From positions 1 through 64,000 of the forward strand of contig JAPZLL010000011.1 of the NCBI GenBank assembly GCA_036250225.1: a stretch of 64,000 bases of DNA, in the 5' to 3' direction. This DNA comes from Cercophora sp. LCS_1 (taxonomy: Eukaryota > Ascomycota > Sordariomycetes > Sordariales > Lasiosphaeriaceae). The notes beneath the pieces are model-generated. The model saw nothing but the letters and a program-made list of their open reading frames with translations. It had not been told where the DNA came from and ran no database searches. Below are positions 22,339 to 34,191 of this stretch, in pieces (within the stretch, counting starts at the first letter, position 1; each line of letters begins with the position of its first letter). A program made the position numbers and the translations under genes.

Positions 22339-23212
22339 GCAATCTGAGGCGGGCCACCGTACGAGGGCGATGGCGCCGGAGCAAATCCGGCCGAACTGCG
22401 TACCTTGGGGGTTTGGGAAGCGTGCTCGGCCATGCGCATGGAACCTGCCCTGTCTTGTGTTAGAACTAGTTTGGAGAGGTGGACTTTTTGTTTGTTGGTG
22501 AGCAGTAGGTAATACCCGGGCTAGTAATGCTGCTTTTGGCATTGGTCTCTGTTGTCTTGTTGGCAATGTAATAGGGGTTACTTTTTGTCTTCGAACAATC
22601 ATGTCCTGACCTGAGACGCTCCTCTAGATGCCTACCTACCTTACTCAAGGATTATGCTACGCCTTGATTGCCGGATGGAATATCCCATTGAAACGCGTTT
22701 CGTCTTCGTGCGGTCCGGATTTTGAAATGATGAATTCACTGCGGCCCCAGATTGGTTGCAAGTGCCGCCGCATGCAGTTCCATGCAGCCGCCCAACGAAA
22801 CGTGCCTTAGTCTCGGAAGGGTCTAATTTTAGCCCGCATGCGAGGTACGATACCTACCGACCGGGCCAGGCCAGCGCCGATCTTATGCCAAGAGATGGAA
22901 GACATGCAAGATCACCTAAACCAAACAAGGTTAGCAGAAATCTCATTATCACCCCATCGTGCAGCTTGCAGTATCATGGTTATTATCACGCCACCGCAAA
23001 TTGCGGCATGCATGCATGTACGACAGTGTGCTGCAAGTTCGAGTGAAACAAAGCGACAGAAGGTAATGCCCGAGACTTTAGGCCGAATCATCTCTTTTGC
23101 TCGGCCCTCGCCGGAAAAGGGACCGGGAAATGATATCGTTGGAAGCACTGCTTTCATAAGATGACCGTATTGACACTGCTCCCAACACGATGAACGGCGA
23201 ACCCAGGTAGCC
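22339..23212. other. Intergenic region upstream of the RTG2-like gene
   Basis: About 870 nt with no supported gene. Open frames on both strands are mutually overlapping and lack domains. Confidence 0.4.
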
Positions 23213-25143
23213 ATGGTATCCAAAGAGGCATTCGGAATGGGGACCGTCGGGTCCAACCAGAGCTCGACGGCCGCGAGGCCGGTAAAGGTGTGGAACTCCA
23301 ACCTCCGAGGTGTAGTCGACATGGGAAGGTAAGGGCAGATGTTGCTAGGGATTCAGCTGCTCCTGCCCTTCTCGCTGACACATATGGCAGCAACGGCATT
23401 CGCTTTTCGGTAACGGACCTCTCGCCCTCGCGCGCCCGTCTCCTGCCGACGCTGCACGTCTACCGCGTCGACATTTCGCTCTACGACGAACAGTTCGACG
23501 CGAAAACTGGGGAGCAGATTCCCATCCCCGCTCACGTTATAGAGGAAGTGGTCGCAGCCCTCAACCGCTTTAAAATCGTGTGCGCCGACCTCGGCGTTCC
23601 GACCACAAACATACACGTGCTTGCCACAGAGGCCACACGAACCGCTCTCAACGCCTCCGACTTTATCAGAGCCATCAGCTCGGACGTCGGCCTTCGTGTC
23701 GACACGCTGCGCAAGGAGGAGGAGGGCCGTATTGGGGCGCTCGGCGTCGCCAGCGGCTTCTCCGATATCCAGGGGCTCATGATGGACCTCGGCGGCGGCA
23801 GCACGCAGATCACCTGGATCATCTCGCAGGGCGGCAACGTGCGCATCAGCGACCGCGGCTCCATCAGCTTCCCCTACGGCGCCGCGGCGCTGGCGAGGAA
23901 AATAGACGAGCTGAAGCGGGGCAAGTCGGACAAGGAGGCCCAAGAGGCGCTACAGGCACTCAGGGACGAGATGGTGGCCAATTTCCAAGACGCCTACGCT
24001 CGGTTGAGGGTCCCCGACACGCTGGTGTCGAGAGCCAAGTCCGAGGGGGGGTTTCCGCTCTACTTGTCTGGAGGCGGGTTCCGGGGCTGGGGCTATCTGC
24101 TGCTGCACATGAGCCAGACCATGGGCGACGACGGGGGCGATGGGTCCGGCAACGATGGCGACGGCGATGGCGATGGCGATGGCCACGCCAGGTTTCCGCA
24201 CCCGATCTCCATTATCAACGGCTACACGGTGAGCGACAAGCGATTCGCCGACACCAAGGCCATGGAAAAGGTGGCGCGGAGTGCCAAGTCGGTGTTCCGT
24301 GTGTCGGACCGTCGCAGGAAGCAGGTGCCCGCCGTGGCCTTTCTCATCAACGTGCTCAGCGCCGCCATCCCACACGGCATTCGAACTGCACATTTCTGCC
24401 AGGGAGGCGTGCGCGAGGGCTTCCTGTTTCGCGAGCTGTCGCCCAGCGAGCGCGCAAAGGACCCCCTGGGCGTGGCAACGCGCAGCGTGGCACCGCCGTC
24501 GGCCGACGCTATCCACAAGATGTTCACATACGTGATCCCGGTGCCGTTGACGACGCGGTTCCAGTTCCCCAGCGCCATCGGTCCGCACGTCATCCGCGCA
24601 TTTGCAAACATGCTCTACGTCCACGCCAACATGGATAAGGAGCTTGCGTCCGCGTCGGCGCTTTACAGCACCAGCACCGGACTGTTGTCAGCGACCCGGG
24701 GGGTTTCGCACGAGGACCGGGCCAGGCTTGCGTTGATGCTCGAGGCGCGATATATGGGTGAGCTTCCGCCTCGCGAGGAGCGCTTCCGAGAAGCGCTGCG
24801 GCACATCATCACTCCCCAGGAGGTGTGGTGGACGGGCTACCTCGGTCGGGTTGGCTATTTGATCAGCAGGCTGTACCCATCAGGCGCCGTGGACGAGTCG
24901 AAGCCTCGACTTGCCCTGTCGTCCGAGTGGGCCAGAGATCTCGGAAAGGGGCACAACAAGGAGGGGGTCCGGTTGATCATTTCGGTGCAAAAGGTTAAAC
25001 ATGACCCGGCGAGGTTGAAGCAGGCGTTGCGCGAGCATGTGGGCATCGTGGAAACTGTTGGCAAGAAAAAGAATTGGATTGGCGGTCCCGCGGGGTGGGG
25101 AATGAAGGTTGAAGTCAAGGTTGTGCAGGAGGACATACTGTAA
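23213..25143 (+). CDS. Retrograde regulation protein 2-like (Ppx/GppA family)
   Basis: Two exons (23213-23328, 23391-25143) give 622 residues. The intron (donor GTAAGG, GCTGAC branch, acceptor GGCAG) lies inside the first phosphate-binding motif and its removal gives VDMGSNGIRFS (35-45), a hallmark of the family. Further motifs are LATEATRTA, RKEEEGRIGALGV and MMDLGGGSTQI (second phosphate loop), together forming the actin-like ATPase fold of exopolyphosphatase/GppA and yeast Rtg2. A Gly/Asp-rich insertion (DGDGDGDGDG, encoded near 24150-24183) is likely a surface loop. RTG2 proteins relay mitochondrial status to nuclear metabolism genes. Whether this protein hydrolyses polyphosphate or (p)ppGpp is unknown. 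The ATG at 23213 has the context GCCATGG and is the first in frame after a stop. Slightly longer than typical RTG2 (570-600). Confidence 0.87.
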
Positions 25144-25414
25144 TTTGCCAGGGTTGTGAGCGAAAAAGGTGCCTTGATGTTTTGTGATTTTGTGCAGAGG
25201 TACATGTTCCGCCAAAGCAAATATAAAGGCTCCACACTGCAATGCGGGAACCGCAGAGAAAGCGTGTTTCGGGCGCCTATAAATCCATGTGCCCCAGCCC
25301 AAGTTGTATCGTGTTGGTGCCTCCACCCTACCTCATTACCTAATCCACGGTCGTATTGCTGCGTCTCGCGCCACACCGAAGCCCCAAGACAACCAACAGC
25401 ACTCGCCCATCACG

Positions 25415-27512
25415 ATGGATATGATGCTAGAAGCCGCTGATCTGGGCAACAGCAATGTGGACGAAGAGAGCCATCCTGGGTGCGTTCGATTCAAAACGAC
25501 GATAAACTTATCCATGAACTACTCTGACTGAATTGTATCTTCCCGCTCACAGACCTTGGTGGTTTGCACCTCTTGCCTTCCCCGTCATCGGAGCATCTCT
25601 CGGGCCCTTGGCATGGGCTTTTAGTGTCTGCGCGCTGCTGCGGCCCTGGGTTATTACACCCATTATCGACAACCAAGACGATGTCCCGCCCGGAGGCAAA
25701 GGGTTTGTTACGCTATGCTAAACTCGAGCACCCTGTTATGCAAATACTGATAAAAAGAACCTGACGGAATATAGCATTTTTGCACTTCAAGCAGCTCAAC
25801 TGCTCATCGCTGCACTCTCCAACTTGGCCATCATTCTCGCTCTGGTGGGAAAGCTACGATACTCGGTTGCCAAGTTGGCGTGTGCGGGAGGCTAGTGAGT
25901 CTTCTTTTTGTTCTTTATTTCGCCGGATTTAGCACCGCTCATTTCTAATCCCTCGGCCAGCTACATATCGTCCATTTGCCTCGCAGCACTTCTGATAGCA
26001 GCATCTCGAACCGGTGGCGACGCAGCTGACCTGGATCAGTGGTCGCAATCTCACTATTATTGTCTTTTTGCTGCTGTCATCTATTTTCTCTTGGCCTGTT
26101 TTTTGTTGTTGAGTTACCTGGGTGGCCGCTTCTGGTCTTTGCACACCGGCGTCGCGAGAACGACAGCGCTGTTACTGCTGTTGCTGAATACCGTCATCTT
26201 CCCGTCCCTGGTGTTCCTTGGTGCTTTGGTGTTCAGCCACGTTGAGCAGTGGGAGTATCTTGATGCTGTGTATTGGGCTGATGTAACGCTTTTGACTATT
26301 GGGTTCGGTGACATCGTGCCTACAACGACGCTTGGTCGCGCTCTTGTGTTCCCGTATGCGATACTTGGGATCACCTGTTTGGGGGTTTCCATTGCGTCGA
26401 TCCGAAGGCTGGTGTTGGATCGAGGGGAGCAGCTGTTGAGGGAACGAAGACTTGGCGTTTTGCGGGATAAATTCTTCCAACACACTGACGTCCGCGGTAA
26501 GCATCAGTTTCCTGCACGGTTGCGCTTCCCTATCTCACAGGCCGTGGGCCAAGCAGGAGCGTTATCCCTCGACGACGAAGCCAGCATCAAATTCATATTT
26601 GCCGAAGCCCGGCGCATCCAGTCTAGGGTATCCCGCAAGTCCATGTGGACGGTCCTAGGCATGGCCATGAGCGCATGGCTCGTAGTTTTGTTTGGGGGCG
26701 CAGCTGTCTTTACCGCATGCGAAAAAGAGGCCCAAGGCTGGTCGTATTTCAACGGCCTCTACATGACCTTTATCTCCCTTACGACCATTGGCTATGGAGA
26801 TCTATCACCGTCTACAAGCTGCGCTAGATCTTTTTTCGTCCTGTGGAGTCTTCTTGGCGTTCCGACCATGACGATAGCCATTTCTAGCATGGAAAAGCCA
26901 CTTGTAGGCATAATACGTGGTATTGCGAGCCTGGTGTACGGCGCGACATTTTCGAGGCCTCTGGCAACTCTTGGGAAGGCGAGAGATGGCGCTCTGAAGG
27001 CTCTGGGCTTAAACGCCGGTCGTCTAGTTGAAGATGGACATCAAGGGACCGAGAATGGAGCATGCAGGCAACAGGAGGTCCCGACCACTCGCGAGCAGTA
27101 TTGCGTCTTGGTGTTGGATGAGATGCTCGGCATCGCTCGTCAACTTGATGGACGGCAGATGGAACACTACTCGCTTAAACAGTGGCTGTGGTTTAAGAGA
27201 CTGCTTCGAGGCTATCCCCAAAGTCCGAAAGCCCGTACTAGTGCCGCAGGACAGGGAGTCCAGGGACAAGAAGGCGACCGAGGTGGGGGGCAAGAGATAC
27301 CAGATGCCGGGCTTTTCCTAGGCACCATTGCTGTGGCGAACCAGACTGCCGAGTTGACCACCCCAGAAACCCTGAGATTGGGCCCTTTCACGTCTAAAAG
27401 TCCTTTGATGGGGCCTGGGGAGGAGGCTAGATGGTTCCTGGAACGACTAGCAGCTGCACTGCGGCGTGAACTTGTCATCTTAGCGGGTCAAAACGAATCT
27501 GTACGTACTTGA
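25415..27512 (+). CDS. Two-pore outward-rectifier potassium channel (TOK1-like)
   Basis: Four exons (25415-25479, 25553-25702, 25775-25894, 25961-27512) give 628 residues; every join keeps phase 2. Eight membrane helices flank two selectivity filters, TIGFGD (224-229) and TIGYGD (387-392), the 8-TM/2-pore layout unique to fungal TOK channels. The N-terminus RPWWFAPLAFPVIGA matches TOK helix 1, and the intron between GGY and YISS restores helix 3. A GTAAGC..CACAG segment of 44 nt near 26495-26538 looks like an intron but would shift the frame, so it is kept as coding. The cytosolic C-terminal tail (about 180 residues) has no recognised domain. The protein would release K+ across the plasma membrane on depolarisation. 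It lies 271 nt downstream of the RTG2-like gene in the same orientation. Confidence 0.92.
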
Positions 27513-29222
27513 GAGTCGGTCTATCCAAGATATTCTGAAGAAACCTCCAAAAGTAGCGCTAGAAACAATACTACAACGCTCTCTTAGAGTTGAGCCGAGT
27601 TTGTATGCTCTTACAGCGGCTTCAAATCTTTCAAACTTTCATCCTGAGTCTGGTGCTAGGGTTGTAGTCGGGGTTCTGGTCAGTAAAAGGCTCGACGACA
27701 AATGGCATAAAACACTACGTCTCAGTCTTGCCGCCTCAATGAGATAGCTGCACGCGACCAGAGACAAAACACCAAGGGCGGCATCAACACTGCCCGAAGG
27801 GGGCACACCAAGCACGCAAAGCCTTCCAAACAAGAAAACCAGTACAGTGAAACAGATGAAGCTTTCGCCGGTGATTAACGCTCTCGGAGAGGATTGGAGG
27901 CCAGCGCTCCGCTTTCGCTCCAGGCCTCCGAAAATGCCAAAACCAGTATGTTAATCGCTATAATCGTCAATTCATCAGAACTTTCCTAGTCATGAGTTTA
28001 ATGAGGGGCCTTTGCCTTTGCCAAAGACGCGCCAGATAAACTGAACGAGGTAGCCGCCTCAGCTGCGGGGACCTTGCATATGTGGTCTCTCTATCCTAAA
28101 ATGTCCGTAATCATCTGGCTCCTAGTCATTGGCACCTGCAATAACATAATCTCTACTTGTTGGTCCGAGTAGACGTCTGGTGCATCAGGCCTAGTATATC
28201 CTTTATATAGGTATGCTTCATGCCGATATAAAGGATAGGGCAGTTAAAACTCTCATGCAACCGGTAAGTTAGGATAACGGGAGCCCTTCTTAAGCGTTCT
28301 CCATCCTGGGCAGTTGGATAAGGCACGGAGAGTTGTGCAATGCGGGTTTATTTGTTTGTTGATCGTCGCTGGGCGCATTGCGACAGGCTTGGTGCCAAGA
28401 CGGCTGCCCACGGGTCAGTGTTTCACGGGGGACGGGCCGGGGCGGTTCGGGTCCGGCCGGCAATTGGAGGCTTTGTTCATTTTCTAGCCAGCTCTGTTTA
28501 CTAGCGATCGTCCGCTGGTGATTGACACAGGAGAGCCAACTAAAAAATTATCATTGTTTGCAATCGAGTGTTTACCAACCAAGGGCCTCAAAAATGTTGA
28601 CGGTTGAAATGGCTCAGCTTTAGATTATCCTTCTGGCTGGGCTGATGCTTCGGGTCCTTTTTTGGGAAACACTTACAGGTTTGAACGGGGCAATATGTTA
28701 TCCTAGGAGTAGCTGGGATAGCTCGGCCCTCGCTATCTAGGCATACAATGCTGGAGAAAGGAAGCAGGCAGCGCGAGATGGAAACGCTCCTCGGTTTTCT
28801 GGGACGGAAACCAAGTACAAAGGCCCTATAAAAATCTTTAGGAATCAACAACTAAGGTAAATTGCTTATATGTGGACGTTTATCTCGTCTTTAGTATACT
28901 TTCGGCCTCAAGACGACCTTGCTTTTCACTCACTCACTGGCGTCATATTGAACATAGACAGCAAGCAATTTGCCAATAGATGGATGACATAGTAGAGGAA
29001 ACACCCAAAGTAGATATTCGCGCAAAAGCATTCTTGAATGTGTCTCGTACAGATAAGTTCACGAAGTGAGTCCAGCTGGAATCATTGTTTCCCCACAGCG
29101 TGCTCGACAGGAACATAGGCGCAAAACCGAACCAAAAACAACGGGTACTTCAAGGTTACAACAACAAAACGAGCGAAGGAAGTCCATCTCAAATTCAACA
29201 AAACCCTCGCCATAGGTCATTC
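27513..29222. other. Long convergent intergenic region
   Basis: About 1.7 kb between the K+ channel (+) and laccase (-) 3' ends. No supported gene. It holds a perfect 11-bp inverted repeat (28197-28207 / 28227-28237) and a weaker GGAGGCC/GGCCTCC pair near 27896-27929. The open frame at 28588-28851 (-) has no recognisable features. Possibly decayed repeat DNA. Confidence 0.4.
28197..28237. repeat. 11-bp perfect inverted repeat, 19-nt spacer
   Basis: TATCCTTTATA and TATAAAGGATA are exact reverse complements around a 19-nt spacer, in non-coding DNA. It could be a hairpin or the remains of a small transposon. Nothing else supports either. Confidence 0.5.
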
Positions 29223-31572
29223 TCATCTCAGACCAGAATCCCACTGCTTATACGGCGACGTCTCGTAGTACGTCGTCCACTGCGAGCAAATCGGCTCAAT
29301 GGAATTCAGCGGCACCGTCTGCGGGATATCCTGCACCCGCTCGAGGAACTGCACGCTCAGGCCCTGCGAGACGTGCCAGGCGATGTGGCAGTGGAAGAGC
29401 CACGCGCCGGGGTTATCTTTGTGTGTCAGTTTTCTCTCCTTGTTTTCGAAAATAAGGTGGTGAATGTGTTGGGGAAAGAAACGGGGCAGAGATGCGCGAA
29501 GGAACATAGAGGGAGTGGTGTGAGGGATGGAAGAGGACATACCAGTTCGAAAAGCGACGGCAACCCAGCCATTTCCAGGCAACATGGTTGTGTCGCGTCT
29601 CGTCGGGTTGGTGAAGTCAAGGGATGCTGTGTCGGTCGCGGCGTTGAAGCGGCGTGGGCCGACGCTAAAAGGGTTATCGAGGGCGGGAGAGCGGCCCAAG
29701 ATGAGAAAGTCGTGTCCCTGTTGGGGGGTTAGTTCACGTCACATTGCCACCATGAGAGAGTCAATATCTCTTACGTGGAGATGCATCGGATGCTACAGAA
29801 AGAGGTTAGTCATGTCGCTTGTGTGGCGGCGTGGTGTACACTTACAGGAAGACCAAACAGATTCTCGACAACCCAGAATGACCACTAGATCCCGTCAGCG
29901 CCAAAAAAAAAAAAAAAGGAGAGCACGGTAGTGAGTGAGCGTGGGAGGGATTGGATAGAAATTACCTGATTCGCCTGAGGAACCTGGAACACGTTATAGC
30001 GCGGGGGAAAGTTCATGTTGCCCTTGGCCAGGTACTCCAACGTCGGCTCGTCCCAGGTGATGTTCATGTCCTGGTCCCGCACAGTCCAGTACACGCGCTG
30101 CTGTCCCTCCCAGGGCTTGTCGTCAATGTTGACGGTCAGGCTGCTGTTCTCCGGTCTGGCCGAAAACTGGGCAGCCGGTGCGGTGCGTGTCACCACCGGT
30201 GTGAAAAGTGCGTTGTCCTCGCATTTGCTATCAGTGGGTCGAGATCCCGTGTTTGTCGGCAGAGCGGTAGGGGCTCCCTCGTACTGGAAGATGGCAGCGG
30301 GCGTTGGGTTCCTGGATGTACCGCACAGGTTGTTTTGCGCGAAGGTGACGTTGAACCAGTAGTTCCCGACGGCCTGGGACGCATCGATAGTTACGTCGTA
30401 GCGTTGGCCAACGCCGAGGAAGAGGGAGGACGCGGTAAAGGCGTTTACTGGGATGAAATCGGCTGAGATGACGGTGAACTGGTGACCCACGAGACTGACC
30501 TGAAACCCGTTGTCGACCGACGTGTTGATGATTCGCAGGAGGTGGCGCTTGTCCTTCTTGAGCTTGACGCGGGCGTACTGTCCGCCGGGGCCGCTGGGGT
30601 TGATGTTGGTGCCGTTGAACAGGACGTTGTCCGAGGGCGGCGGGGCCGTGCCGACTGGGATCAGGGAGTGTTGGATCTCATCGGCTGCTCCATAGTACCA
30701 GTCCGTGATGGGGAAGACGCCGAGGTCTTCATCGTAGTTGAGGGATGCTGGGCCGTTGATCTGGATTGTGCCTACCACGCCGTTGGCGTACTGCGAAGAA
30801 AAGTGGGAGTGGTACCTGAGCTCTGTCAGTATCGTTGCAGAGTGGGAAAGGTGATATTTACTGACCAAGAGCTTCCGTACTGCTCAGCGCGGAACGTGTA
30901 GACCTTGCTGGCCCCTGGAGGTATGGGGCACTCTGTGATGCCGTTTGCTCCGTCGTTGACGTTATTGTTGCGCATGTGAATGCCGTGCCAGTGGATCGAG
31001 GTGCTGCTTCAGTCAGACACGGGTGGAGTGGACGCTGGTGGTGCGAGTGAGAGACTGACCCATTGACCTGAAGGTTGTTGGTGACGGTAACACGGATCGT
31101 ATCGCCCCAGTCCGCCACAATGTTGGGCCCTGGGAATCGTCCTTCAACCTTGTTAGCGGGAATCTCGAAACTGCCACGGGTTATCGAAAGCCTACCGTTG
31201 ATGAGCATGGCCTTCTTCTTCGGAACGCCATCCGCGCCACCAGTCCAGTTGTCCTGCTCCGTTATCACAAAATTGTACTATCCACTACGAGTCAGCTTCC
31301 GTCCACCCAGTCTTTGATGCCCGGAGACTTACGTTGCGAACAACGCCAGTGGCAGGAAAGTTGGTCTCGTAGTCAGTGTTGATGTTGAAGCCCGTAGTCC
31401 AGCAAGCACGGTTGGTAGGCGTGTTGCAGGTAGGGGCTCTCTTGGCCAGTTCGGCCCTGGGAGATAGGTCCTCATCTGAAATCTCCCTGAGAAGTGGTAT
31501 TGAAGGAATGGCAGCGCCGAGTGTTGCAGCAAGCAACAGCCCCAAGTTGCGCACCAAACGAGTGGCTACCAT
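29223..31572 (-). CDS. Laccase (ascomycete multicopper oxidase)
   Basis: Nine exons (31572-31333, 31277-31196, 31141-31060, 31003-30866, 30815-29966, 29884-29846, 29792-29775, 29717-29543, 29416-29223) give 605 residues. There is a signal peptide (1-20) and a KR site near 50 for propeptide removal. Copper ligands: HWHG (139-142), WYHSH (181-185), HPMHLHGHDF (478-487) and HCHIAWH (550-556), covering the T1 and T2/T3 centres of all three cupredoxin domains. The extreme C-terminus is QWDSGLR; DSG(L/I/V) is the C-terminal plug of ascomycete laccases, here followed by a single residue instead of the usual removable tail. Exon 7 is only 18 nt and encodes HPMHLH. Intron 2 (54 nt) is in frame, so read-through would insert 18 residues. 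Secreted enzyme oxidising phenols; its physiological substrate is unknown. Confidence 0.95.
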
Positions 31573-34191
31573 GTTGAAGGATGCGCTGGTAAGCAGCGAC
31601 AAGATAATGAACGTAAAGAATGAAGAATGAACGAAAGAACTCGGGAAAGACTTCCCAATCGACTTGGGAGATGATGGAACAGACTGAACAACCCGCGGGA
31701 CAAGCTGTATTTATGCTTCTCCATGATGCCCGGGTGCCTCGTGATACTTGCAGCAAAGACGTCTGGGACTTATTCTTGGTGACCCTCGGAATCCAGCGCG
31801 TGCGACTACGACGTTGCTCTTTGAGGATACCCATGCGCGCGGCAGAGCGGCAGCCATGTCTTGAACCAAGGAGTGTGTAGATGTAAACTGAGGTACCCAA
31901 TGGGATCCAGCCTTGTGCGGTCACGTAACCACCCGAAGGCTGAGCCGGGTTGCAGTGTTACAGTAAAAGCGTGTGTGATCAGGGGTAGGGTAGACAGACA
32001 ACGGCCGAGTCCGGGGTAATAGATTGCCCGCAGCTTACCAGCGAAACTTGCCCAAATCAAGTGTCTTCCCGTCCTTTAGCTCGTGCGGATGCAGTCAGGA
32101 CGGCTGAGCGTACACTTGCGGTTTTGAACACGTCTTCTGACAGGCACATCGTGAATTCAGCGAGTGATCGGGGACGTGCCAAGCCGCAGTCGTGACTTGG
32201 ACAATCCCATGCACTTTCCCGTGGTGTAGAGATATGGGAAATTGAAGCGGCTGCGCTCGGGCGGGACTGCAGCTCCTGCAGGCGTCAGGGGAAGCTGCAG
32301 AATCCCCAGGATCTCACGAGTGAGTGAGGTCAGTGGCTGGACGCCCGCATCACGCCACTCAACGGCTCTGCGTCCCGGAATCCGAGAATCTGGTTGAGTG
32401 GCTTGATCAACTAGTAGGAACCTAAAGCTGACTGTTTTGTGAAGTTCACGATGTTTACATTCGACAGCAGAACCGCCAATATGGTTCACTGCGGCTATTT
32501 TAATGAACTTAGGATGATCATCTGCCGATCTTTGCCTGAGACGCGTTCTCCACGAACGGACGGGCAGCTGGAAGTCGGTAGCGAGGACGCACCTCGTCAA
32601 GGTTACCGGGATTCCCCTTTCGCCTCAAGTCCTGGTGTCAGTACCCCGACTTTGACCGCGAGTCCCTGCTGTGCCGTCTCCGATCTCGCGTGCACTGCTG
32701 AAAACCTGGACAGCGTCATCGGTCCAGCTGCATGCTCGACCGCGTCTAAGGTGGCGGCAACCGCGGGCAGATAGAAGGCCGAAAAGTAAGACCAAGTTGC
32801 AAAAGTCCGTGTTCAGGCGGGGTATCTGAGGTCGTCAAAGCTCGGTCAAGATCCCGCAGCGCCATCTGCGGTAGATGCCGAGATGAATATTGAATATTGC
32901 GACACTAAAATTACCCGGGCGTGGCAGGTAGGTGCCCGACAGAAACCTCCATTTGGAGGAACTTCCTGTCGAAAAAACAAGATTTGGTAGCGGGAAGAAA
33001 GTCAGCGGGGAGGATCAGAAGCCAGTCAACCCAGCAGGGCAGATGCTTACCCTCGAGTTTGTGAGGGTGTGATTGGCCGAGTCTTCCGCGCGTTTCTTGG
33101 TACTGCAACCCACGACGAGGGGCGCCCCCTCCCTTCCCGTGCCTACAAGGATGGCTTGGGAACAAGGTTGCACTGGCTGCCTGACAGTTCCTGCGGTTCG
33201 TCTTCTTTCCGGGAGAGAAACTGATGGCTTCGTTTCAGCCCTGAGCCCCTTCCATCTCAACCCCCCACGTGCCTGGGTGCAAGTTCCGGTACGATGCTAC
33301 GGGGCTCGATGGACGCGCATCGTTGCTACTAAATCAGGCGTCGGGTATGCAACACGGGCTGCGGTAGTGAGCGCATGAAGGTTTTCGCGTGTCGAGCCGT
33401 CTTTTGGGTAGCAGAGAGGGATCCCGCACAACACCACACACCGCAGATCGTTACTCATCTCGTGATGTGACGAATTGCCGTCTGCATCGTCATCAATAGT
33501 TCGTCTAGAGTCTCCGTCAGCTGTCTGTGCTTCCCTAGTGATGGTGTGAATCTCGTGAGTCGTTGTGGATTTTGGACGGAAGACGCGGAAGCTACCTAGA
33601 CTGCGGAATTCTTGTGGCTGCAACTCAACTCGCTCGGGAGGTACGATGAGGGAACCTTTGACAAGAGACACATGGTCGGTTTCTTGGCTCTGCCCGCCGC
33701 GGGACAGCTTCACTCTAATGCCCGAGAATTCCTCCTTAAGATCACGAATTGCGACAAATGCAGCATGACAAATGAGAAACTCCTATCAAGGCAACGGCTT
33801 GACAGCTAACAGCCTAAAAGCCTAAAAATCAGGGCCAACAGGTTGATAAAGAGACGCCGAGTTCGAAACTCATTGAAAGAATCAGTCTGATTGGTTTCGA
33901 GGATGAAGTTTTTTGCCTTGTGGTTATATCGGCAATGTCGACAGTGGCGAAGTGATTGACATCAGCTGAAGCACGTGTTGAAAGAGCCTGTTTGCCCAGG
34001 CACATTGCCGGGCGAACTGTGAACAGCCTCAATGTCGCCCCCAACGACAACGCCAAGCATCCAGGCCTCCTGGCTTAGCGACAACCTTCAATCGATACAA
34101 AAGCAGCCCCAACTTCGAGATAGGAAACATTTTCAATGCTATCCAAGTCCATGCCGAAATTTCCAACGCGATCGTAACTTAACAGCTTAAA
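31573..34191. other. Long divergent intergenic region
   Basis: About 2.6 kb between the laccase promoter (-) and a plus-strand gene. A TATTTATG box (TATA-like on the minus strand, 31708-31715) lies about 136 nt upstream of the laccase ATG. Open frames at 32157-32600 and 33297-33713 have no recognisable features and are not called. No RNA gene seen. Confidence 0.4.

Noticed and set aside
23580..24638. 352-residue open frame overlapping the RTG2-like gene in another frame
   Set aside because: GC-rich shadow of the real coding frame, Arg/His/Gly-rich with no domain.
26495..26538. GTAAGC..CACAG segment inside the TOK1-like gene
   Set aside because: Looks like a 44-nt intron but removing it shifts the frame away from the second pore domain.
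28588..28851. 87-residue minus-strand open frame between channel and laccase genes
   Set aside because: No recognisable feature and no start context; left as intergenic.
33297..33713. 138-residue minus-strand open frame upstream of the laccase
   Set aside because: No domain, no splice or promoter support.
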